Shown here one piece after another: positions 34,001 through 44,071 of a DNA stretch of 64,000 nt. The DNA is from Metellina segmentata. Lineage: Eukaryota; Arthropoda; Arachnida; Araneae; Tetragnathidae. Positions within the stretch are counted from its first letter, which is position 1. Every line of letters begins with the position of its first letter. Made by a program: the position numbers and the translations under genes. Where the stretch lies: contig OX375872.1 of the NCBI GenBank assembly GCA_947359465.1, positions 137,783,432 through 137,847,431 of the forward strand. Direction: 5' to 3'. Below the pieces are notes generated by a model, which saw only the letters and a program-made list of their open reading frames with translations, did no database searches and was not told the DNA's origin.

Positions 34001-34417
34001 TCATATTACACATTGATTGGGGCATACTTTAGCTAAAAATATAAGCACGTAGGATTTTTGCATTTTCAGACATTTTGCAGCCCTTTGCAACAGTTCCCAG
34101 TTGGTGTTTGTGGTGTAATATGGCTCATTAGGCCAGCCCGCGGAATGGAACTGGTTTGTATAGAGGCGTAACCTAACGTTTTGGGACCGATCACAAATTG
34201 AGAATCCGTCCATTTCATCATTATTTTCGACACTGTAACGTATCTCATCGGCGGTGTATGCATTCGTTAACTGACATTTTGTCGGAGTCACTAAATGTTT
34301 ATTTACATAATGAGATACATTGCAATATCTGTTTAAATGGACGAAAAATCCGTGATGGGACGAACTGTTGTCTATTTGTAAGCCGCCATTGCTCCTAACA
34401 GAAATATTCACCAACAT
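34001..34417 (-). pseudogene. Possible exon relic of a DBH/MOXD-like copper monooxygenase
   Basis: This 138-codon minus-strand frame is the longest one outside the transposons. The stretch ADEIRYSVENNDEMDGFS, followed by DRSQNVRLRLYTNQFHSAGW, resembles the pattern of dopamine beta-hydroxylase/MOXD proteins around the (V/I)xxHY(D/N)NPxxxxG...D.SG.RL..T..LR..DAG block. Those enzymes are copper- and ascorbate-dependent secreted hydroxylases. The His that binds copper in that block is Arg here, and the segment after the Trp does not follow the family. The frame stays open upstream for about 20 codons with a hydrophobic run (GIAVLAFVC). I judge it a diverged or dead exon. The assignment rests on one motif seen by eye and could be wrong. 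Confidence 0.28.
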
Positions 34418-34483
34418 CCACCGAGATTCGAGACCTATCGGATGGCAGACAAATGCTAAGACTGCTATCCCATGTTGATGACA

Positions 34484-34527
34484 TTGATGAGGGAATGTAA
34501 TCTCATGAGATTACATTCCCTCATCAA
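34484..34527. repeat. Perfect 44-bp palindrome with no spacer
   Basis: The left arm TTGATGAGGGAATGTAATCTCA is followed at once by its exact reverse complement. An outer pair CATGTTGATGA (34471-34481) and TCATCAACATG (34521-34531) is also complementary. It could extrude as a cruciform. Confidence 0.95.
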
Positions 34528-34869
34528 CATGTTTTAAATATACTTTTATTGAAATTTCTTTTGTCTTGGGTGCAGCTTATCCATTTCTGTGGCTTACAAT
34601 CGCTTGAATTTGTATCCTACATTACTATTCCTCATCATCTTCCTGGTAGAGACCAATTACCTTACTTCCATGTATGTCACTAAACGTTCTTAAATGTTGT
34701 TAGGAACAGATCAAATGCTTAAACAATCCCATATCACGCAGCATAAAGAAATGCTCGTTGAAAAGTTAGCATTCGTTTTAAGCAGCCCTAATGTACATTT
34801 CAGTACCTATTCTTCATTTAGTACGGTTAATTCAATATTGGCAGGAAGGTACTCTTAAAATCTAACAAC

Positions 34870-34985
34870 CACAAGACCTATGTCGTCATTGGACCGTGGT
34901 TCAAAATGACGGTATTGTTCTTGGATCTTCCCATCGGGATTTATCCCGGAACGTCGCCATTGCTTTGCTCCAAGACCTATAATTT
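34870..34985 (+). repeat. SINE family 1, 3' part
   Basis: GACCGTGGTTCAAAATGACGG, GTTCTTGGATCTTCCC, GGATTTATCCCGGAACGTCGCC and TTGCTTTGCTCCAAG correspond to the last 115 bases of the full SINE. Confidence 0.75.
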
Positions 34986-35120
34986 CAAGTAAGGTAAAAA
35001 CATTTCACGGCAAATAAGTTTTGCACGATTTTGTGTTTATAAAAGCAATATCAACAATATGAATTGCCTTTTATAATAATTATTTATATATACCTTGAAA
35101 TGGTAATAAATTTGGGAAGA

Positions 35121-35755
35121 TGAATTCGTTTCTGCGTCTGTATGATAATCAAATTACATTATTCAATTCTGTATAACTATCAAAATTATACAGAAGCAGC
35201 AGAAAATTAATTTGCTTACAATTATTTATATGAAAGCAGTAATTAATTGTGACCTATTATTAAACTGTGGATGAAACAATTGACAGATGAAAGTGGATTT
35301 GGTTCTTAAATTGTTGTGTTATTCAGATATTTTGTATTTTTCGATGCCTAGATTTAGTTTCTAGCAAGGGGCGGCTTCAGCAAAATTTGTCTCTAACTGG
35401 GAAAAAATCTCGTTTCTCCAGGCTGTGGAAGTGAAATGAATTATAAAATCGTGAAGCTGAATTCGTTTTTGCGCCTATCTGACAGTCAAATTACACTATT
35501 CAATTCTGTATAGTTATCAAAGTTATGCAGAAGCAGCAAAAAAAATAATTTTGCTAATAATTATTTATTTAATAGCAGTATAATTAATTAAGATGTATTT
35601 TTTATTCTGCGGTTATGGTTCTAATTTGCTGTGTTTTTCGGATAATTTGTACTTTTGAATGCATAGATATTGTTTCGGGCGAACAAAGCAAAATTAAATT
35701 TGTGCCAAACTAGGAAAAAAACTCGTTTCTCCAGCGGGTGGAAGTGCCTTGAAAA
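35121..35755. repeat. Tandem duplication, period about 337 bp
   Basis: TGAATTCGTTTCTGCGTCTG (35121) and TGAATTCGTTTTTGCGCC (35458) start two diverged units. Shared later blocks include ACTATTCAATTCTGTATA, ATGCAGAAGCAGCA and TCGTTTCTCCAGC. Confidence 0.85.
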
Positions 35756-35759
35756 ACCC

Positions 35760-36180
35760 TCCGTCTTTCCCGAAATCAGGTGAAAGCGAAATCGAAAGGC
35801 CGCCATTGTGAGGCGAAAAGTACAGATTCCAGCTCAAAACAACAACCACATGCACGCGCCTAATGTAACGGTAAAAATTCAAGGACGCTTTGACCGGTTT
35901 GTTCGATTGCCCAAAAAAGGGGTGAGATTACTCCACCAACACGTGTGGAATGTATTGCTCAATGCCACCTGCTCTGGCAGTTGGAACGAGATGGCACCAA
36001 TGTGACCCGACGTCTGGGATTTGATCGTTATGAAATTGTTTTTCTTGTATCTAGGTGGCGGGATGTAGAGCGGAGTAGCCAGATTGGGCTTGATTACGAA
36101 TTTTTGGCGATATTTTTGACTCCCACGAAGAAATGTTGAATAGGCGCTTTTTTAACCCAACATTTTACGAAAAATTTCTA
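35760..36180. other. Non-coding stretch, nothing recognised
   Basis: It is GC-richer than its surroundings and opens with a few frames of about 60 codons on both strands. No family resemblance was found. Confidence 0.4.
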
Positions 36181-36189
36181 TCAAATTCT

Positions 36190-36560
36190 TTAAAATTTCT
36201 GTTGTAGAATGTGTTCTATGGAATCCTATTTGCTCAAGAGAGTAAACCTCTATAGAAATTCTATAGAAAATGTCAGTTAAAACCTCTATAGAATTCTTTC
36301 AAAATTTTTTGTATAGAATATGGTCTATATAGAATCCTCTATTTGCTGAAGAAAGTAATCTCTATAGAAATTCCATGAAAAATGTCAGTTGAAACCTCTA
36401 TAGAATTCTACAGAAGCTCATTTATTTGTTTTACTTTATTTTTCTATGTAATTTTAATAGAATTCTGAAACAATACATTTCTGTAGAATCAGAGCTCGTT
36501 TTCTCTGTAGAATTTTTTTCTAAAGTAACAAAATTTTGTTTTTCTATAGAATTCTATTGA
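36190..36560. repeat. CTATAGAATTC-rich tandem repeat
   Basis: A block of about 120 bp (ATGGAATCCTATTTGCT ... AACCTCTATAGAAATTC ... AAAATGTCAGTTAAAACC) is repeated twice, and the partly palindromic word TCTATAGAATTC recurs through the rest. Confidence 0.8.
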
Positions 36561-37143
36561 ACTCTAAAATATTTTTTGTAAGGGTTCTCATTCATATCGA
36601 CAGAGTAAACTTCTCAAGAGTGAATTGAATAAAAATATATTTTATAAAGAAAATCTTTCATTGCATACATTTCTAGGGAAAATTTGAAAATTAAAACGTG
36701 AAATATTTGAAAATTAACCTTGTATTAAAAGGCACGAGACAACTGCATACAGCAGTTTATTTGAAAAGAACCTTCTAAAGTAAAAAAAGTCATTTTGTGA
36801 AATTAGCCATTAAAGGTATTTAAAAAGATCCATATGGGAATGCTTAAAGTATTTTCTATTACTTTCTGAACAGCTACAAAGAAAAGTAATTCCTCATTTT
36901 TGAGCTTGAAAAATACATTAAAAAAAATATTAATTTATATTTAAAAACTCAAAATAGTTTTTAATTATTATATATTTTACTCTCTCTCCAATTACCTTAA
37001 ATAAAATATTCCTTGGAGAAAACATAATTTTGAATTGAAGGCTCCGGCATTGTGATAAGTCACAGAAATATGTCCCATAATGAAAAAAATTGAAGTAAAT
37101 ATTCAATAGGATCAAAAGAATTTCGGATTACTTGAATTTGAGT

Positions 37144-37600
37144 GTAGTACTTGAAAGTTTAAGACAACGCAACCTCCTCTTGAATAATGGATAAACCATT
37201 GTAATTTTTGAATTGTTCAAAATTTTAAAATTTCTCTCCTGAAAAGTTTGAAAATGGCTTATCATTAAGAATGATCAATGCCAAATTAACCGAAAGCGAA
37301 ACCCATGAAATATTATTTTTTCAGAAATGAAAATTGCTCTCCCTAAAATATTTTTAAAGAGTGTCTTAGAATTACTTTGCCTAAAGCCCTTAATTTAAAA
37401 ACAAAATATTCAAAAGGATCACAAGAATTTCCGAATGTTGAATGAATGCATAATACTTAAAAGTTTAAGACAACGCAACCTTTTGACTAATGGATGAACC
37501 ATTACAATTTTTGCTTTTTTTTTTTTTTTTTAACTTGATAATTGCTCTCTTGAAAAATCTGAAGAGTGGCTTATAATTATGTGCTGCCAGAGCCCTTCAA
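37144..37600. repeat. Partial direct duplication, period about 306 bp
   Basis: GTACTTGAAAGTTTAAGACAACGCAACC at 37145 (quoted in part: TTTAAGACAACGCAACC) recurs at 37451 as AATACTTAAAAGTTTAAGAC. Both are followed by a TGGAT(A/G)AACCATT block and AATTTTTG. Confidence 0.75.
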
Positions 37601-38669
37601 TTAAAAACAAAATATTCAGAGGGTGTACTCTAAGGTGCAGTAAAGTATTTATTATATTACAAAAATAAAATAACTGATAGTATTAAACATTTATGTGTGC
37701 TTATACAAAGTTATTTTAATTAAAAAAATATTTTTTATTATAAGGGAAAATAAAATGCCCTCTTTTTTTAATGTCAAGCGTAACCTGGGCATTTTTATAG
37801 TAAAATTTGTTGTCATATTTCTAGTTGTGTCTGTGAGTGTCAGGGTTAAAGATATCAAGCATGAATGAGTTGAAATATATCCTTTCATTAAATAAGTTAT
37901 TTTTACAGTCGATAATGAGTCCACTCTCCATGTCAACAGACAGCTCGTCATGGTCATAAAGAATATGACCGAAACAAATGCCAGTCATTCGACATCTGAC
38001 TTTCAATACTTCTGTAATCTATTACTAAAATCCTCAAGTGAAGTTCACTTGTCTAAGTGTTGAGCCGTCATAGGTAGTCTGGAAAAACAGAAAAAACAGT
38101 TATAGGAGAGTCAACAATACAACATATAACAATAAAATAAGTGTGCACGAAGACAGTCATGAATCGAAACTGAGCAATTGAAGTCAGTCTTGGATGATTG
38201 GAGTAAGGAAGACTTTCCCAGGATTTGTCCTGGGCTCTGTTAAATAGTCTTTCTTTTAGGCGGTATTTGAACAGCTCTTTTGTATGAAGTTTCAAGGCTT
38301 TTGGGTGATCTTTGCTTCTCTTACTTGTGAGATTAACCGATCTCTCATTTCAAGGTGTCACAATGATCCGGGGTCTACTGACACATGAACACATAATCTA
38401 GTTTGTGAAGGAGCTGTCTGTATTGGACGACTCGTGACTATTATCTGACTGAATTTGAAGTGACCGCTTGTATTGACGATTGAGTCAGATTACATAATTG
38501 CTATTTTAAAGGAATCGCTTCTCAGAAAAAGCTGTTTCAATGCCACACAAAGTGCATATAGAAAGAGCATAATTTTAACACCTTACGTCTACGTGGCAAC
38601 CATGAAATCTTGTGACACAAGGTGTTCGGGCTCAAACGCCCCATCTGATACAGCAACCAAACAACTGCC
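37600..38669. other. Non-coding stretch, nothing recognised
   Basis: Several frames of 60-88 codons occur on both strands without family resemblance. No terminal repeats were found. Confidence 0.4.
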
Positions 38670-39144
38670 TTTCCTATGGCAACAGACAGCAGTAAATTTG
38701 TGTCATTTGAAGTTCTCATGGCAGACAGACAGCAAAGTACATAAGCAGCTAAAAAAAGAGATGTCAGATCCCTCGCCTAAATTTTCTTCAACAAAAGCAA
38801 ATTTCTAATTCCTATGGCAACAGACAGCAGTCTCCTTTCCTATGGCAACAGACAGCAGTAAATTTGTGTCATTTGAAGTTCTCATGGCAGACAGACAGCA
38901 AAGTACATAAGCAGCTAAAAAAAGAGATGTCAGATCCCTCGCCTAAATTTTCTTCAACAAAAGCAAATTTCTAATTCCTATGGCAACAGACAGCAGTCTC
39001 CTTTCCTATGGCAACAGACAGCAGTAAATTTGTGTCATTTGAAGTTCTCATGGCAGACAGACAGCAAAGTACATAAGCAGCTAAAAAAAGAGATGTCAGA
39101 TCCCTCGCCTAAATTTTCTTCAACAAAAGCAAATTTCTAATTTG
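38670..39144 (+). repeat. Three identical 166-bp tandem units
   Basis: The unit begins TTTCCTATGGCAACAGACAG at 38670, 38836 and 39002. By eye the units are identical base for base, the last one lacking its final 23 or so bases. Within a unit TCCTATGGCAACAGACAGCAG occurs twice, which would provide the homology for slippage or unequal exchange. It must be very recent or an assembly artefact. Confidence 0.95.
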
Positions 39145-39720
39145 TACGTATATAATATAGCAATTATCTTTGTTAAACTACATACCTTTATTTTCAAAGT
39201 GGTCGATTAACTGGCATGGTTATTCTCTCTAATGCCCAACTACTGACCTCTTCGACACCCACAAGGATAGAACTGGCGGCAATTTGTGAAGAAGCACCCA
39301 AGTGGGTAAGCCGCCCCTACTCAATGACAGTACGACACCTAGCTCAACCGCCAGGACTCCTAGACGGGGACAAACCCCAGCATCCCTTACAAACAGAGAT
39401 TATAATTTGATTTTTAGTGGGTGACCCAGATGAAAGCTGTAATCATTATAAAGTACAAAAATGGTATAGTGGTCCACTACACAATAGATCCCGGGATCGA
39501 ATCGTGGTTTGTAAACGCATGGATGTTGGTGATTGTCCCTGTTTGGAGCGACCCACTGGGTGTTTGTTACCTCACAAAGTGTCCTGTTCTCCTCTTGTAG
39601 TGCCGATGGCTGAAGAGGCCAGTGTTCGGGCTTAAAAAAAAGTTTCAAAATACTAAAATTTGTTACTGTTCATTTTCTCTATTTTATTTAAAAATTATTA
39701 TTTTTTAATTCCAAGTTTTT
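39145..39720. other. GC-richer stretch with possible pol III-type repeat
   Basis: 39460-39610 contains GGTATAGTGGTCCACTACAC and GGGATCGAATCGTGG, which look loosely like A and B boxes of a tRNA-derived repeat, but no second copy is present in the window. The rest has no recognised content. Confidence 0.35.
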
Positions 39721-39721
39721 G

Positions 39722-40045
39722 TAGCCCACCAACCGGTATAGTGGTTAAGGTGTTAGCCTCTGGATCGGACGGTTCCTGGTTCGAATCCGGGCATGTATCT
39801 TTGTAATCGTATGGTGTAGAGGCGGCTGGTGCACCTTAAATCTGTCGTGATCGAAAGTTCTCACGTTGGGTTGGTGTGGAAGTTTGGAGAGTGGGGTGCC
39901 AGCTGAGGTGTTGCTTCGTCATCTGACCGTGGTTCAAAATTACGAGGTGTTGTCCTCTGATCTTTCCCTTAAGGCTTAAGGGACTGATCCCGGACCGTCG
40001 TCAATAGCCCGTTGTGTTGCTCTAGTACGACGTTAACTAAAATTA
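39722..40045 (+). repeat. SINE family 1, complete copy
   Basis: The tRNA-like head has GTATAGTGGTTAAGGTG (A box) and GGTTCGAATCC (perfect B box). The body reads CTCACGTTGGGTTGGTGTGG, GAGTGGGGTGCCAGCTGAGG, ACCGTGGTTCAAAATTACGA, GACTGATCCCGGACCGTCGT, and the end TAGTACGACGTTAACTAAAA then TTACCATTTACC. The minus-strand copy at 56333 shows that the tail is a (TTACCA)n microsatellite. It codes for nothing and would move using a LINE's enzymes. Confidence 0.92.
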
Positions 40046-40201
40046 CCATTTACCAAGTTTTTGTCATCTTGTAAATTTCGTAAGAAATTCATTTTCCACG
40101 ACCTTCTCATATATCGCATTCATCCCTCAGTTCAAGTTTCGGCATTTTCGTTAATGCCGTTTCGGCAAATGCCGTTCCTGTTAATCTCGACCTTCCAGAT
40201 C

Positions 40202-40446
40202 TGAACAATTTTTCTCGAGATATCTCGTCATCGAGGTATTGACGACTTCTTTTCATTGGCGAGATCAAGATCTGGAACCGTGTTCTTCTGACGACGAGAT
40301 ATTTCGTCCATCCGGATCTGAACAATTTTGAGCGAGATATCTCGTCATCAAGATGTTGGCCGTGTTCTTCTGACGACGAGATGTTTCGTCCGTCAAGATC
40401 AGTTCAATCAAGGTGGTCAGTTTTACCAGTGACGAGATATTTCGTC
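40202..40446. repeat. Palindrome array, GACGAGATATYTCGTC words
   Basis: Self-complementary or near self-complementary words lie at 40216, 40293, 40333, 40375 and 40431. They are carried by a unit of about 117 bp that starts GATCTGAACAATTTT. The array ends 40 bases before the acceptor of the RING exon at 40490. A single copy lies at 33858. Confidence 0.9.
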
Positions 40447-40489
40447 AAAATAGATGAACCTCTTTCTGAAGAGTTTTATTTCTTTTCAG

Positions 40490-40798
40490 TGTCCTAAACG
40501 TCGCATAAACTGCAGTTATGCCTTGGAAGAACAGTTGTTCGACGCATCGTTCAGCCACTTGCCGAAGGTGTCCGAGCCAACTTACAGTTGTGAAGGCGCT
40601 GGAAGCAAGTTTTACAGACTGCCGAAGCATGTTGTTCCCCCAGCTGACTGGTTCCCAGATGTGTGCCCGATCTGCCTCACAAATCCTCGTCGAAAGGTGT
40701 GGGCAGTTCTAAACTGTTTCCACAGTGTCCACATGTCTTGCTTGAAGAAATGGTGGGTACAAACTAAATTCTGTCCTGTTTACATAGCACTCCGTTAA
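40490..40798 (+). CDS. RING-H2 finger terminal exon
   Basis: A strong acceptor (TTTTATTTCTTTTCAG, ending 40489) opens a 102-codon frame that ends at TAA. Near its end it has DVCPICLTNPRRK, then VLNCFHSVHMSCLKKWW and TKFCPVY. This is the C3H2C3 RING spacing (CxxC, C-x-H-x2-H-x2-C, C). RING domains bind two zinc ions and usually recruit E2 enzymes in ubiquitin transfer. The eighth ligand, expected as the second Cys of CPxC, is Tyr, so the second zinc site may be damaged. The first 65 codons are unlike anything I know. No upstream exon is identifiable. It shares orientation with the two RING genes downstream and is probably a diverged relative. Confidence 0.6.
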   Translation, partial: CPKRRINCSYALEEQLFDASFSHLPKVSEPTYSCEGAGSKFYRLPKHVVPPADWFPDVCPICLTNPRRKVWAVLNCFHSVHMSCLKKWWVQTKFCPVYIALR

Positions 40799-40829
40799 AT
40801 TTGCTATTGCGGGTGTATATTTGAAAATT

Positions 40830-41530
40830 GTTAAACAATAATAGCTTTCGATTTACTCTTATTTAATTTTGAATTTAATACAAAATAAACAGTTGAAGTA
40901 GTTTTGTGTTTCTCAAAACAGTGGAACGTGTTATGAGTGATAAATTGACAATTGTTCTTTGAATACGACGCTGAAAACGATTTTGAAAAACACTAAATTC
41001 AATTTATTTGATAGTCTTGTTTGACTATTGTAAAATAATACTAGCTTTTTCGATTTTGTTGCTAGTATTTTCAATTAAACTTTAATTTTGAATTTGAACA
41101 GTAAACAGTTAAGTAATTTTGTTTCTAAAAACATTGATACATGTCTTACGAGTGAGAAGTTGACAATTGTTCTTAGAATTGATTGGGGTCGCTGAAAAGG
41201 ATTTTGAAAATCACTCGTAACACTGAATTCAATTTATTAGATAGTCTTATTTCAACATTGTAAAATATTACTAGTTTTCGATTTTGTAGCTAATACTCAC
41301 AATTACACTTTAATTTTGAATTTTATAACCAATAAACAGTTGATGAAAAACAAACAGTTAAATAGTTTCATGGTTCTCAAAATATTTGTACGTGAGTTCC
41401 AAATGAGAAGTTGACAGTTGTTCTTAGAATTGATTCGAGTGTGCACGCGCTGGAAAATTTTTTGAAAATCCCTGTCAACACTGAATTAAATTTATTTGAG
41501 TCTTGTTTGAATATTTGTAAAATAACGCTA
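40830..41530. repeat. Diverged tandem repeat, period 225-255 bp, about 3-4 units
   Basis: TTGTAAAATAATACTAGCTTTTTCG-like blocks begin near 40830, 41030, 41255 and 41510, each followed by TTTAATTTTGAATTT and GAGAAGTTGACAATTGTTCTTAGAATTG-like blocks. It lies directly downstream of the RING exon. Confidence 0.75.
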
Positions 41531-41539
41531 ACTTTCAAT

Positions 41540-41835
41540 TTCTTTTGTGACAATGTTCTTAATTAAGTTGGGAGTAGTATATCAGTAGTGTCACATTCTG
41601 AAAACAGTGGCGCATGTGTTCTGGGATAGTAAATTTGGATACTATAAGTAAATATTTGACACTCGGTGTTACATTTCTCAAAATAGCGGTACATGTTTCC
41701 TCAGAAATTAAATTAGGACTTAATATTCAACTAGAAATATAACATTTGTAGATCTTAGTATTGTTACATTTCTCAAAACTGTGGTTTATGTTTTCTCCGG
41801 AATGAAATTAAATTAAAGTTGGATTTTGTACTATT
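41540..41835. repeat. Short degenerate repeats, resumed at 43265-43380
   Basis: ACATTTCTCAAAA(C/T)(A/T)G(C/T)GGT and a following AAATTAAATT block recur about every 85-90 bases. The same pattern continues after 43265, which shows that the block 41840-43262 was inserted into it. Confidence 0.55.
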
Positions 41836-41839
41836 TGTA

Positions 41840-43262
41840 CTATATTGTTGTTATTTGATTTAAATCAAACTTTTTATTTAAATCGGATATGTATGGTTTT
41901 ATTTAATTCCTTGCTTTATAGATACGGTTTCCATTGGAAATATAGCTGGGTAAATTTTTGACATATTAAAATTTGACACAAGGATTACAAAAGTTAATCA
42001 CTTGATAGGGTAAATAGACAAATAATGCCAAGCATAATTGATGTTTTTGCAACTTGTTCTCAGACCTATATAAATAAGGTTGTTGGATCCCATCAATACC
42101 ATATGAATATTTGTGTAAAATTATTCAATCATAAATTTCAAGATTTTTTTGCATAAAATGCATATCATTTTTTTTATTTATTTTAATAATTGGTTCGAGA
42201 CCTGACTTTTGAGAAAAAATAATGCCACTAAAATAAAATAAAAGGAACTTGCACTGTAGAATACATTCCTACTTCACATTAAATATTTGAAGCATAATAT
42301 TTAGCTTGCAAAAATAACTGATTTGAAAACAATTATTGGTTGTACATAAATAGTAAAAATTGAGACAAGACATGAAAATACGTAATTTGAAATAAAATAT
42401 GCCAAAATTTTACAAAAGGACTTACACATAGCATACAAAAAAAAAATATTTTCTCTATGAACAGCAAAAAACAAGTGTAAAAGCATTAATGCATAACATT
42501 TCCCAATAAAATTTGAATGAAAATTAACCACCAAAATACAAAACGAAATGAAATTATTGGCAATTTTGGAATTTATGTGCAAAATTGAAATGTTTTTAAG
42601 ATACGTTGTTAGTCTCATATTTATTTTTTTAAGAATACACTACAGTACTAAATAAATAACTGGAATATCTTAACAAAGAATACAAGTTGCCATGATTTTA
42701 ATAATTGGAGTGAGTATATTTTGAGCATCTCCACTCATCCTATGTAGAATAGCGGTCCAAAATACGCCATGCTCAACTTATAGTCAAATAGAATATTTAA
42801 AACAAAAGCACACGCTCATAACAGGCTTGTGAGTAACACCTGTAGGTCAACGGCTCAAGAGGGAGATAGTTGTCTGGTCATTATGATCTCAAACAAAAAA
42901 GGTTATCTAGTGTCTTCAAGGGTAAGGATGGTAGGTAGGAATTTAATTAACGTCCCACTGGAGCAACACAATAAGCTATTGGCGACGGTCCGGGGACAAC
43001 AACACGTAATTTTGAAACGCGGTCAGATGACGAGGCAACACCTGAGCTTCAAGGAAGGAATAACTTTCAGTGTAATTGTTGGGGTGAACTGAATATTAGA
43101 GCAAAGTTCTTAACTTATTCAAACAAAATAGTGCATCTTGATCATAGTTATTTCATTTTTTTTTAAACATACTACAGAAAGGAAAACGAAACTTAAAATT
43201 TTGTTTCAATTCAATGATTTTTATGAATAAAAATCACTTGATTTAAATCGGCATAACCTGGT
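41840..43262. mobile_element. AT-rich insertion, GATTTAAATC-bordered, non-coding
   Basis: It is bordered by TTGATTTAAATCAAAC (about 41858) and CTTGATTTAAATCGGCATAACCTG (ending about 43260). Its left part matches 12240-13140 and its right part 31200-31620. The flanking degenerate repeat continues on both sides. It contains no transposase and carries a SINE at 42930-43045. It is probably a large relative of the hAT-like family. Confidence 0.5.
42930..43045 (-). repeat. SINE family 1, 3' part, minus strand
   Basis: TAATTAACGTCCCACTGGAGC, GCGACGGTCCGGGGACAACA and CGTAATTTTGAAACGCGGTC are the reverse complement of the SINE 3' half. The sister repeat at 31200 lacks it, which gives the empty site. 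Confidence 0.85.
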
Positions 43263-43998
43263 GGTACATAGTTTCTCAGAGATAAAATAAAATTTGGATC
43301 TCATATGTAACTATAATTAAATATTTGAAGCATAGGTAGATTTCTCGAAATTAAATTAAATTTGAATTTACATGAACGAAGAGGAGGAATAATATGATAA
43401 TGCTAATTTGCCTAATTTGTATGCATCCTTCCTCAGAATATACTCATGGTACTATAGCTAAAAATTTCTTTTCAATAGACAGTTTGCTTAATTTGAATGT
43501 CTTTTCTCAGAATATATACTGAAATTACTTGGTTTGAAATCTATTTTCATTAGAAACATGTATACTAAAGTGGAGATTTTCGAGTACATTAATAACATTT
43601 AAAAAATTTGGTAAAGTGAAATTGATATGGGAAGCAATGGGCATGGCTCTAAACTTCTGGAGTCCAGTTGGTCCTTTTAAACTAATTAGAATATGTTATT
43701 TCGGTACTTTAATCGTTGCAATGTGGACTTAAACTAGCAGTTGTTCTAAAGTGAATGAAGTTGTTTATCCACAAGAAAGTAATTTTGCTTACAGACGTGT
43801 ACTTCTTGTTTACAGAATTGTTTAGTTGAACATTTCAGAGGGTTTAGTCACAAATATCAGTAATTAAATAGTTTTAAAATTACAAGATTTATGACTGCAT
43901 CTGTTTTGATTCCCTTGAATAACTAAATTTTTTGAAGTTCACTCTTTACTCTCCGAAATGCTCAAATCATATTAACACGGTATTCGATCTCCATACAG

Positions 43999-44071
43999 GT
44001 CTGTTAAATCAAAAATTGATCCAGGAAACTTCTTTGCGACAAGGAAAGTGATGGCTTCAGAACAGAATCAT
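43999..44071 (+). other. RING gene 1, exon 1 (5' UTR end plus start codon)
   Basis: The acceptor GATCTCCATACAG ends at 43998, and the exon ends with ATGGCTTCAGAACAGAATCAT before the donor GTAAGTATAAAATAATCG. The paralog at 59756-59831 has the same acceptor, the same seven-codon start and the same donor. The acceptor implies a further non-coding upstream exon. Confidence 0.75.
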
